Positions 23,108 through 32,355 of a stretch of DNA of 64,000 bases are shown here, piece by piece. Within the stretch, counting starts at the first letter, position 1, and every line of letters starts with the position of its first letter. The translations under genes and the position numbers were made by a program. The notes below the pieces were generated by a model. It had not been told where the DNA came from. It saw only the letters and a program-made list of their open reading frames with translations, and did not search any database. Origin of the DNA: Mariannaea sp. PMI_226 (lineage: Eukaryota; Ascomycota; Sordariomycetes; Hypocreales; Nectriaceae); NCBI GenBank assembly GCA_024336345.1, contig JANFOG010000006.1, positions 124,001 to 188,000 of the forward strand, in the 5' to 3' direction.

Positions 23108-24125
23108 ATGCGTCTTCAAATTGTTGCTGGCGCTCTGGCGCTCGCTGGCCCATCGCTGGCCTTTTCCGATTCTTCTTCCCTGGTTCTCCTCTCTGCTTCC
23201 AAGTACGAACCCGCGCGCCGGACTCCCTGGCCTTCCACAATGATGAGCTCCCTCTGACCAAATGTCCATGTAGGCTCTCCAACGCTCCCGCTGCAGACCG
23301 ATTCCAGACGAGCGCACAAGCGATCGATAATGCGAAGTCCATTCTTTCAGAATGCCCGAGCGACCGATACATGATTGTTTCCCATCCCGGCGTTAGGTCC
23401 TTCGACCTCGTTGATGCAGGCACCTGTGCCAGCAATTCGATGCGAAGCCTCTGCCGCGCCGCTGAGAGTTCAAATCTGCCTGGCAAATACATCATCTCCG
23501 AGGTCATTGGAGAACTGAGTGTGGATGGCTTGGCCTATTTCATCAAGAATGCTTGCGCCCAGAAAAACAAGCAGGTCATTGTTGATGAGCTCGCCCTCCC
23601 GCCCGTGACGTCGGACCGAGCTGCATCTCTGGAAGCTGGTGGTGAGTCGCACCTCCATATTCTCGAAACAATGAAAAAGGAATGAAAGTTATCAGCTAAC
23701 ATTGATGAAGATCATCTTCTGACCAAAAATATTGATGATATTGCGACGAGCGACTCTTACACCCTCCTCTATATGACCACCTCTGGTGAACCTGCGTACG
23801 AGCCCGAGTTCGTCGACCCCGTCCGCATGGATCTCAAGCGAGATCTTCGCTCCCACATGGTCCGAGAGGACAAGAACAGGACAATTGACAACCGCCCTCT
23901 TTTCGAGAAGTACCAGTTCTTTACTCCTGGTATGATTACCCGCCATCTCTATCCGGGAAACCATGGTGAAACTGACTTTGTACAGGCATCTTTATGGCTA
24001 TCATCACTGCCATTATTCTCTTTTCAATCTTGGGTGTCGGTCTCAGGGCCCTCGCCAGTCTCGAGGTGTCCTACGGCGCTTTTGACAAGGAGATGGGCCC
24101 TGCCGCTCAGAAGAAGCAGCAGTAA
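23108..24125 (+). CDS. big1: Big1/Voa1-like ER membrane protein
   Basis: Four exons, 23108-23202, 23274-23641, 23711-23929 and 23986-24125, encode 273 residues. Residues 1-20 form a secretory signal peptide (MRLQIVAGALALAGPSLAFS); a lumenal domain of about 205 residues follows, then one transmembrane helix around 229-250 (GIFMAIITAIILFSILGVGL) and a short tail with LEVSYGAFDKEMGPAAQKKQQ. The tail after the helix is what I recognise from fungal Big1 and the Ac45/Voa1 transmembrane family. Big1 is an ER protein needed for cell-wall beta-1,6-glucan; Voa1 assists V-ATPase assembly. Which activity applies cannot be decided from sequence. The terminal KKxQQ-like tail could act in ER retrieval. The introns have GTACGA, GTGAGT and GTATGA donors. 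Confidence 0.85.
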
Positions 24126-24618
24126 TCTAGTTTTGCTCATGTCTTTGTAGCTACGCGGCTCGGGATTTTGCTGCGGAAGAAGGCTGCTCGTACTTTCTGG
24201 GCTGTGGAATGGTAAACTGTACATCAGATTATGGAGTTTTTGGGTTTCATTGGTGTGTCTTGACTGGAGGAAAGATCAGTATTCAGCATGTTGCAAGATC
24301 ACAGGTTAGAGTCAGAATACGAATCGATTTTTCAAGCATCATTCAAGCCAACCAAGTCACTTATTTCCATGCTTTATCATGCCTTGCAGCTATGAAGCAA
24401 ATTCTGAAACGCCAAACTCCAGAGCAATTCTTCTCGCCGCCCAATAGATCCGTCACCACCAAAATAAGTGCCCTTCTTCAACGATCAGGCCGGCCTTCGG
24501 TCTTCTCACTTCGTCTATGCAACTGCCCCAATACGGCCCTTCCGGTTTTTATCTAACCTTGATTTTTTTTTCATTTTGTCCATGCGAGATTTCCCTTCTC
24601 CCCTTCTCCAATATTTGC
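24126..24618. other. Convergent 3' region between big1 and trm112
   Basis: About 490 bp between two convergent stop codons, with a T8 run near 24562 and AT-rich stretches. It presumably holds both 3' untranslated regions and polyadenylation sites. No gene was found in it. Confidence 0.5.
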
Positions 24619-25136
24619 TCATACCAGGTGGCTTGGCAACAAGAAGTTGGCGATGCCCTCCTTGACAGCGTACTCGTGCCCGCAGTTTCCACACACCAGC
24701 TTGCCCTCGTTGATCTGAGTCTCCACCAGGAGATGGTGCAGGTCTCGGAGCGTCTTCTCGTCAGCCTTGAGCTCCTCAGCAGTGGGAGCCTGCTCAGGAA
24801 GCTGTGGGAAGCCGAGCTGATTCCTCAATGTTAGCAGCTATTCTTAAAACGCACTCACAAAACGAGGCATTCCAGAGAGTTTGTGTAATATAAAAAGAAA
24901 TCGAAGTTGAAAGAGCAGATGTCTTTCTTCACATCACTCATTTTACATACCTCAGAGGCAGTGGTGCGCAAAGCCTTCCAGTCAAGGCGGGGCAGTACAT
25001 TGAGAATCATGTCGGGGTTCAGTTCGATTTCATCCTGCACTAGCTCGGCGTCCTTGGCATGGAGAGGGAACGAGTCAGAGGAACTCTTGCAAGCCTTGAC
25101 GGCGCAAGCGAGGAAGTTGAGGCTGAGGATCTTCAT
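24619..25136 (-). CDS. trm112: Trm112, activator subunit of tRNA, rRNA and eRF1 methyltransferases
   Basis: Exons 25136-24951 and 24816-24619 give 127 residues, normal for Trm112. The intron (24817-24950, GTATGT...CAG) joins RTTASE to LGFPQLPEQ without shifting frame. Zinc ligands are visible at Cys11 and Cys16 (FLACAVKAC) and Cys104 and Cys107 (LVCGNC), matching the family pattern. The conserved ends MKILSLNFL and EGIANFLLPSHLV are present. Trm112 is an obligate partner of Trm9, Trm11, Bud23 and Mtq2 in yeast. The window also carries a Trm140-type methyltransferase, which is not a known Trm112 client. A CACGTGAC E-box-like site lies about 150 bp upstream. Confidence 0.96.
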
Positions 25137-25281
25137 GGTATATAAGATACGATTTGGTTTATTCCAGTGGTGTTGCGTAAAAGTGTAGCAGATGGGACCA
25201 AAACGACCTAGAACTTACAGCTTTTTTTTTTAGGCGGGGGGAAAGCGTGGGAGGGTGTGACTGTTGGAGGTTCATCAGCCC

Positions 25282-25289
25282 CACGTGAC
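25282..25289 (-). promoter_or_regulatory. CACGTGAC (Cbf1/bHLH-type) site upstream of trm112
   Basis: CACGTGAC on the plus strand, GTCACGTG on the minus strand, about 150 bp upstream of the trm112 ATG and about 230 bp beyond the cyclophilin stop. It matches the consensus of Cbf1/CDEI-type bHLH factors. Function is inferred from the motif only. Confidence 0.4.
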
Positions 25290-25519
25290 AGGGGTCCTAG
25301 GTGATTGACGGAATCATCGACTTCACCCTAGAGCGCAACTCTACAAAGCATGTTGACAACTCGCAGTCTTAACAGTAAGATTGAATGATATGCGGTGAAA
25401 GAATTGACGATGAAATCATATGGATTTTTCGGAGCTAGCTCACAGAATGGAAAATCCAACATTCGAGAGGCACGCATTTTGTATGTAACTTTCATCTAGG
25501 TAGTCTCCAATCTCATTTA

Positions 25520-26493
25520 CTAAAAATTGCCGGGGTGCATGCTCTTGCGGGCGCGAATAGCAACAAAGATGATGCCAACAATCATAGCAAGGAAGGCGAC
25601 CTTTGTGATCAAGGACCAGCCCTCCTCGGGAGCCCACTCGGCCGTACCTTCAATATCCTCTAGAGTGCGACACACGAGTCAGCTACTCAGGCCAGCAAGG
25701 GCATGGAGAGGTAGGCGTTATAGTGGCTCATTTAGAGCTCGACATGAATACCTTCAGGAGGGACAGGGAGTTCGCCACTCTTGGCGATGGTGATGGGCTG
25801 CTTGGGCTTGTCGCCAGGGTTCGTGGGAGTGTTCTCGATCTTATCGACGACCTCGTAGCCTTCGAGGACCTCACCGAAAACGACGTGTCGACCGTCGAGC
25901 CAACTAATTGTTCCATGTCAGTTCTCTGGCTTGCTTACAGTGCACAATTTTGGCGGGGTTATGCGAGGGCGCTCACGAGGTGATGACGGTAGTGATGAAG
26001 AACTGGGATCCGTTGGTGTCCTTGCCAGCGTTGGCCATGGAGAGGAGGCCCTTCTTGGAGTGCTTGAGCTTGAAGTTCTCGTCCTTGAAACGGGCGCCGT
26101 AGACTGCAAGGAACATCAATGTTAGTCAATCATAAGCGAAATCAAAACATCTTGGTACGTAGACGTACTGGACTTGCCACCAGTGCCGTCGTGGTTGGTG
26201 AAGTCACCGCCCTGGATCATGAACTGCTTGATAACGCGGTGGAAGCCAGAACCCTGGTAGCCGAAGCCCTTCTCGCCAGTAGCAAGGGCACGGAAGTTCT
26301 CAGCAGTCTCGGGGACGGTCTTTCCATAGAGGCCCATGACGATACGGCCGAGGGACTCGCCATCCTGCTCAATGTCAAAGTAGACCTTGTGGGTGATCTT
26401 GGGGCCCTTGGCAGCTTCGGTGGCCTGGGTGAAGAAGACTAGGCCAACTCCGAAGAGAAGAGCCGAGAAGAAAAGTCGGCGAAGGCTAAACAT
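25520..26493 (-). CDS. cypB: Cyclophilin B, ER peptidyl-prolyl cis-trans isomerase with alternative soluble or membrane C-terminus
   Basis: Exons 26493-26169, 26103-25977, 25903-25752 and 25659-25520 give 247 residues. Residues 1-27 are a signal peptide ([18 protein letters not shown]...). The cyclophilin domain keeps the catalytic set: [12 protein letters not shown] (Arg, Phe, Met, Gln), NGSQFFITT (Phe) and [10 protein letters not shown] (Trp, Leu, His). The fourth exon adds an acidic linker, a transmembrane helix ([17 protein letters not shown]) and a basic tail ending SMHPGNF. If the last 92 bp intron (25660-25751, GTATTC...TAG) is retained, translation instead stops at 25732 after GIHVEL, giving a 207-residue soluble protein with an HDEL-like ER retention tail. 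A. nidulans CypB is known to end in HEEL, so the soluble form is credible. It accelerates proline isomerisation during folding of secretory proteins. Confidence 0.93.
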
Positions 26494-26987
26494 GATTGCG
26501 GAGGCTTCTCCTGCTGCGAGATCTTGGGGTAGATGCTGCAACGGTTGAGGGAGGTAGTTGGAGGAGGAGGAGCTAAGAGCGAGGCTGGCAGAGGTGGGTA
26601 GGGGACACTTATACTAGATGGCGAGATGAGCTCGGCGCTGACTTGTCCGGGCCCTTCTTTGGGAGAATTGAAGACAGGGGGGACCGTCGCTCTGAGGGGA
26701 CACGAACGGGAAGCTTCAGGCTTGTTTCAGAGGCAACCCCACGGTTATGCGCTGAACTCACTGCAGGTCCCCTAGAAGCCAGTCACTGAAACAACCCCTC
26801 TTCGTGCAGTTGGCGTTGGCTCGTCCACTGGAACTACAGCACCCGTACCAAGGTACCAATGTAGTTTAGCCTCAGTTTTCCCGGCATTATCCAATTCTTC
26901 GAGGTCGGCCATCTGCCATCTTCGAAGCCGTAGACCTGGCGCCGATTGAACATATTCAACCTCGATACCCTCACGAACTCCGCCAAA
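26494..26987. promoter_or_regulatory. Divergent promoter region of cypB and sws2
   Basis: 494 bp between divergent ATGs. The cypB-proximal part is CT-rich on the minus strand (26520-26620), as expected for a strongly expressed leader. No unfolded-protein-response element is obvious to me. Confidence 0.45.
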
Positions 26988-27504
26988 ATGGTAAGTTTGC
27001 ACCATTCAATCGCCAGTCGACTTCAATTGCATGCTAATCATCAGCAGGTTTTCATTCTCGGCGTCAATTTTGGCGAGCAAAAGCTGGTCAAGGTAAGTCT
27101 CCATCACCTATCAGATGTCATATCCTCTACAATCCGCTCTACTCTCTTCACCATACGACAAACATGCTCACTATTCCTTCCACCCTCCATAGAAAGCCCT
27201 CGAATCTTTTTACGCGCTTGGGCCGACCACCTCCGCTCGCATCATGGCAAAGTACTCCATCCACAAGCTCGCCAAAGTCGGCTCCCTCGCCCCGAGAACC
27301 GTCACTTCTCTCACGGCAGAGTTATCACAAATGACACTCGAAACCGATGCACGAAGACTCGTGCAGGAAAATATTCGCAGATTGAAAGACATGGGGACAT
27401 ACCGTGGTCGCCGACATGCGATGGGTCTACCTGTGCGAGGACAACGTACGAGAACCCAGACAGCCACAGCGAATAAGCTCAACAGGGTCGAACGAAAGGG
27501 TTAA
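26988..27504 (+). CDS. sws2: Mitochondrial small-subunit ribosomal protein uS13m
   Basis: Exons 26988-26990, 27048-27092 and 27193-27504 give 119 residues. The first coding exon is the ATG alone, followed at once by GTAAGT; the second encodes VFILGVNFGEQKLVK; the third begins KALESFYALGP. Family motifs: GVNF near the start, ALGPTTSARIMAKYSIHKLAKVGSL, ETDARRLVQENIRRL and the tail YRGRRHAMGLPVRGQRTRTQTATA, the S13 signature region that contacts the SSU head. It matches yeast Sws2 (uS13m). It acts in the mitochondrial 37S subunit. There is no long cleavable presequence, as is common in this family. Confidence 0.94.
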
Positions 27505-27730
27505 TAGGAACAAATTGGACAATTCCTTGCAACCGCATTGCTTCCTTGAAGAAAATTTTGTTCGGGAATGGAAATTTTATTGTTGGAGCAGCACAAAATC
27601 TAGAGGAGTACGGGAAAGGCCAGCTGAAGCGAACCACTCGAGCTGTCTGTTGTATGAGATGTATATATACAGTGTACGATTGAAACGATTGGATTCTATA
27701 TCATGGTGCCTCAGATGCCGTTGCCTTTGT

Positions 27731-29353
27731 CTAGTTTGATTTTGCCCACCCTTGAATTGTCTCATCCAAGAGTCCTGGCAGATCGTCTTCCATAGGGAGT
27801 TCGCCGTCGGCCTGCAATTTGGCAGCAACCGCATCCACATCCTTCCAGACTCGCAAGATATTGCCGCCAACAATCTTGGCTACGTCTACATCACTCACTC
27901 CATTTCTCAGCAGCTCAGCAACTAGTTCGGGATACTTGGACACATCTTCCAAGCCTTCCGGGACTGACGCAATGCCATCGAAATCGGAACCTATGCCCAC
28001 ATGCTCGAAGCCAATGAGGTTTCCGATGTGGAGGATATGACGAACGACCTGGGCCAAGGTCGAGTTGTTCGGATCAAAGTCAGGGATGCCGTTCTCGTTG
28101 CCGTTGTCGATGCAGGAAATGAAGTCAGGAGAGATGTTTACCATGACAATGGAGTTACGATTCTTCACAAGCTCGAGGACATGATCCTTGACATTGCGAG
28201 GATGAGGGCAGATGCTGTAAGCGGAGCTATGAGAGAACATGATTGGTGCTTTAGATCCTGGCCATTCGTCGTTGCCGCCCAAGACATCGACCATGGTATC
28301 TTCACTGAAACCCAAGAAGAAAATAGGGAATTAGTCAAAGCCTAGAGGATGTTGGTAGGATAATATGAACTGACCTAACGTGAGAAAGATCAACAATCAT
28401 GCCGATTCGGTTCATCTCGTGAATCAGTTGACGACCCAAGGGGCTAACGCCACCCCAGAGCGGCTCGGCCTTGCGAAAGGGGCTCTCCAGAATGGCCGCG
28501 TCAGCGAACTTGTTATGGCAGTTGTGAGTGAGGGTAGCATAGCGAGTGCCGAGTTGATGAAATTTGCGGAGGTTGGCCACAGAGTTGCCGATCTGGTGTA
28601 AACCCTCGATGCCATGGGGTGAGATGAGTTTGCCCTGCTTGAAAGCCTCAAGAGCATTCGAGCTATCGACTTGTTTTGAGAAGTCATTTGGATACGCTTC
28701 CTGCAGTCTTGTCATGACATCTATCTGGTTCAGGGTAAATTGCACGCCTATGTTTACATCGTCGTTAGCTCAACTGAGCCAGGTCACGGGGAGACGTTGA
28801 ATCTCGACTCACTCGCTGCATAATTCTCGTCCGAGAAATCAGTACCGTTGCCTGGGCAGGGAGCATAAAGACTCCAAAATGCTCCGCCGCTTTGGCCGGC
28901 GCGAAGACGTTGGAGATCGACCTGGCCAGGCAATTCGCCCTGTTCAAATGGCTTACTGAAGTCTTCGTTGTTGATGTGGTTGCCATAGAGGTAGCGAATG
29001 AGTACGGGAAGATCAACGTGACCGTCTGTAGAGCAGGTTTATCAGTTATGTCACAGTCGCGAAAGAGGAGACATGGCGCGCGCACCTATCAACGGGGTAG
29101 AAGCAAGAATGTTACGGGCACGCTCTTCAGGAGACAGGTGCTGTTGCACATGATCTTGGCCATGTTTAATAATACAGTTGTAGCATTGAGAGACGGGCCA
29201 ATGCAACAGGCTTAACCCCAAGAACGAGAAGAAGACGACGAGGAACACCTTTCGGGGGGATAGTTTGGATGATGAGGTATGTTCATCATGGCCGGCTCCG
29301 CCGGAGGAGCCCTTTTGCTTTGTAATGGGTAAAATAGGTTTGCTTCGACCCAT
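27731..29353 (-). CDS. Membrane dipeptidase (renal dipeptidase/M19 family)
   Basis: Four exons, 29353-29086, 29025-28813, 28747-28375 and 28304-27731, give 475 residues, starting at the ATG 29353 (MGRSKPIL). An N-terminal signal anchor lies at about residues 35-55 (VFLVVFFSFLGLSLLHW), so the enzyme is probably type II membrane-bound in the vacuolar/secretory system. M19 metal ligands are visible: His92-x-Asp94 in DGHVDLP, Glu in IEGLHQIG, His in IVDLSHV and His in MFSHSSAYS; the substrate-side GIGSDFDG follows. All look intact. The family hydrolyses dipeptides with a C-terminal L- or D-residue. Some fungal relatives (GliJ type) process glutathione adducts in epipolythiodioxopiperazine clusters, but no such cluster is present here. 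All introns have consensus ends and are 60-70 bp. Confidence 0.93.
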
Positions 29354-29530
29354 GGTGGGTGATAACAACAGTAAGGCAACGTCGAGACAGAATGGATTCA
29401 AATAAAATATAAGTAAACAAGAAATTATCTGGTATTAGACAATGCAATAAGGGTCACTAAACGTAGGTAGCTAATGAGTTCAGCCGCTTCGCCCTCCAAA
29501 ACAGCTTAAATGGACGATGGGCAAATCTTA

Positions 29531-29558
29531 GTACCTACCTAAGTAGGTAGGTAGGTAC
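29531..29558. repeat. GTACCTACCT inverted repeat
   Basis: Arms 29531-29540 and 29549-29558 are perfect 10-bp reverse complements of the TACCTACC motif that recurs in intergenic DNA of this window. It lies about 180-205 bp upstream of the dipeptidase ATG. Confidence 0.75.
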
Positions 29559-29588
29559 GTACGTTTTCGCTAATATGGAATTAAAGGC

Positions 29589-29609
29589 CACGTGACTAAA
29601 ACACGTGAC
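29589..29609. promoter_or_regulatory. Tandem CACGTGAC pair upstream of the dipeptidase gene
   Basis: CACGTGAC occurs at 29589-29596 and again at 29602-29609, 13 bp start to start in the same orientation, about 240-255 bp upstream of the dipeptidase ATG. The core CACGTG is the E-box bound by bHLH factors; RTCACRTG is the yeast Cbf1 site, which controls sulfur metabolism. This suggests, but does not show, bHLH control of the dipeptidase. Confidence 0.5.
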
Positions 29610-32355
29610 ACGACACTTTATCACGACGTATGCTTATGAAGTAGGCACAAATGTTTCTGAGCATGTCACAGATACTCCACAACATGTTGCAGCTTGAGAC
29701 TCCCAGCCTGGGCTTGGAATAGAGATGCCAGTGCCCTTTTCACTGTGCCTAGTTTCGTACGTCACTCGAATCCTGCTTCAATTGACGTTCGCCCAACAGT
29801 GGGCTAGCTTTTGATACAAATAGACCACCCCGCATCTCTGAGCGCTCCATGTTAAGGACTGAGTACTCAATCGTAATGAGATGTTCAATCTGGTATGATG
29901 TGAAATCGCATCTCAATGGCAGTTCAAAATAGTGTCCCTTGTCAAGTGCTTGTTATGCTAGGTAGTATATTCTTGCGTGGTTAAAGCCTGGAAGAGTGTT
30001 GGAGAATCCAATGCAAAGTTCATGAGGATCCATTTCGTTTGTGTCCAAGGTCCATATAATTGAAAATGACTATGGTGATCGGGAACCGTTGCACTTAGTA
30101 TGATCTGCATCAATAGGGTTCGTTCATCGTCGAAACTGATATACATAATACGGAGAACTGCGTGTTCTGGAAATCAAGACGGGGTCATGATTCGACGAAT
30201 CAAGACACGCCGAGCCGCGAGTAACAGGATAAAAAGAAAAAAAAAAGGAGGATCGTCGCGGACGGTTATGCACTGAGGGTTATCCCAGGAAACCCACGAT
30301 CTTGCCTAAGAATAAACTGCCCCTGTTGTGCGAAAAAGCGACGTCACCGAACACTGTATTGGCACTGTATACGAAACCTCCTTGGGCCTCCAAGTTGGGG
30401 ACGTATTCGCTTGTTTCTTTCTGAAACATGGCGTGGCCCTTGACATCGTCTGGAAAAAATTAAGAAGGGTGGATTCATTTTGGGCTGTCCTTGACATTCC
30501 TGTTCAATGAGGATGCAATTTGTAGGTTGTCTGGGCATCTAGGTTGTAAAACAGTTGGGAATTGGAGGTACCATTTACTCTGATAAAGCCCGCTGACGGT
30601 CGACATGCATTGAAGCAAGGTGGAACAGGGGAAGGCATAGTGCCACCTGGACAAAGCATACGGCCGTACAGAACTTCTTCGATTGGATTCTCATGTGGCA
30701 CCCCTAATAAGCGGCTGAGAGCGCCGTCGCTGGCCTCCTTAGACTGGTTAGTACATGCATACGCATGCACCTCCCGTGCACAGGTATTGGGCGAGCGCTG
30801 AGTTGGGGATTCCAAGCATGGCAGATGACAGAGGACAGATGACGGAGCAGGGGGGTCTCACTTCGAATTTACTTCATCGCAGGCCTCTGGTTCTGCAGAC
30901 AATATACAGTGGAAGTAGGGTAAGAGCATCGTGATCAGGAAATGGATGGGAGAAGAACGTCTGCAATTTAGCTGGATACGAAAGAAGCAAAAAGTACACG
31001 TAGAAAAAGGAAATAACAAAAATGTGAGAGACGTCGGGGGTGTTGTGCAAGCGTTTACACCAACGTGAATAAAGGCATTCGTCAACAAATCGAAGGCTTC
31101 TGCACCAATTTGACACACCTTGGGCACCAAGGTACCGGGGATGGATGAATGGATGTGACGGGAAGAAAGAAACGCGGTAAGCTCAGCCTCTCCTCCCCTT
31201 CACCGGACAAAAAAAAACTAGAGAGATCATCGAGAAGCTTATTCTTCCTCCTGAACCTCAAATGATTTGGGTGGAAGGAATAACTGGACTACCCTCTCTT
31301 CTTCCTTCCTTTCATTTCAATTCATTCTGCCTTCTCATCTTGACTACAGGCAGGAGCCAACCACGTAATTGAGAAACTCCTGAACATGATTGATCAACGC
31401 ATCTCTTTTTACCATAACGTAAGGTAGCGTGGATGACATTATCCCATCCTCCATCTTACCTATACAAGTTGGAAAATAAACGAGCGCCACGCACTTCATG
31501 CCCGTGCCGTCCGCCATCTCCTCCTTCAAGAGGGTCTAGGTCCACACCCCATCCCGTCAGCCGGTTCCAGTTAGTAGGGTCAGCGTGAAATCTGTCAGCA
31601 CACACGCCAGTGTGAGTGAGGCATGACAAAAGTGAGAACCAGAATCAAGAATCCATCAAGACACACGCCGACTTTTTGAGTCAATTGCCAGTCTCCTCCG
31701 TGGGCCCTCCCAACATACTACTATGTATGTATGAGCTCTAGAAATAGACCATCGTCATCCACCAAGCTATTTTGGACACCAACCAAACACCCTTGACCCG
31801 TACCCTCGCTCTAAGAGAATCCCCTCTAATCCACTAATCCTCAATCAAGTTCACGCCAATCAACATTGTCCAGGCTCACACCGGCCCTTCTGACCCATCC
31901 TTTCAGCCTTGTCCATCACCAAGGCCAGTCAGCCAGCGTCGCGCCAAGGTCCCTGGCACACAGTGCTTGCCCCTGCATCTGCTGGAGTTCCCTTTGTGGC
32001 TTGCCGCCCCCAAATCTACAAAGTACCCCAAGTACCACCCAGCGAGAGACACGCAGCAACAAGAAATCTGCTGGCTGACGCCCACCCCGTTACCCAACTG
32101 ACCTTACACCTCCACATCAGCAGGACTCCGTGAGAACGACTGCTGCGATATTCCGCGAAACAACAACCGCAACGACTTATCACTGCGGCTGGCACCCACT
32201 ATCTCGAGCGATCACAAAATCTGCCACTTAATATCGTCACCACCGTTGCTCTCCGCCTGCGGAACCGACAACCCCACCGTCCTCACGAATCCATCCGCGA
32301 AATACTGACTTGGACGAACCATTGACGGGGCTGGAGTGCGAGAAGGAAGGTTAAA
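29610..32355. other. Intergenic region upstream of the dipeptidase and of rgd2
   Basis: About 2.75 kb between divergent genes. The left part is mixed sequence without a supported frame. The right part (about 31780-32355) is pyrimidine-rich and reads as the promoter and leader of the gene at 32356, with several short upstream ATG frames (for example 31866-32078). No tRNA or transposon was recognised. Confidence 0.5.

Noticed and set aside
29353..29401. N-terminal extension of the dipeptidase upstream of MGRSK
   Set aside because: The upstream frame opens with TTG, not ATG; the first ATG is 29353 and is followed by the signal anchor.
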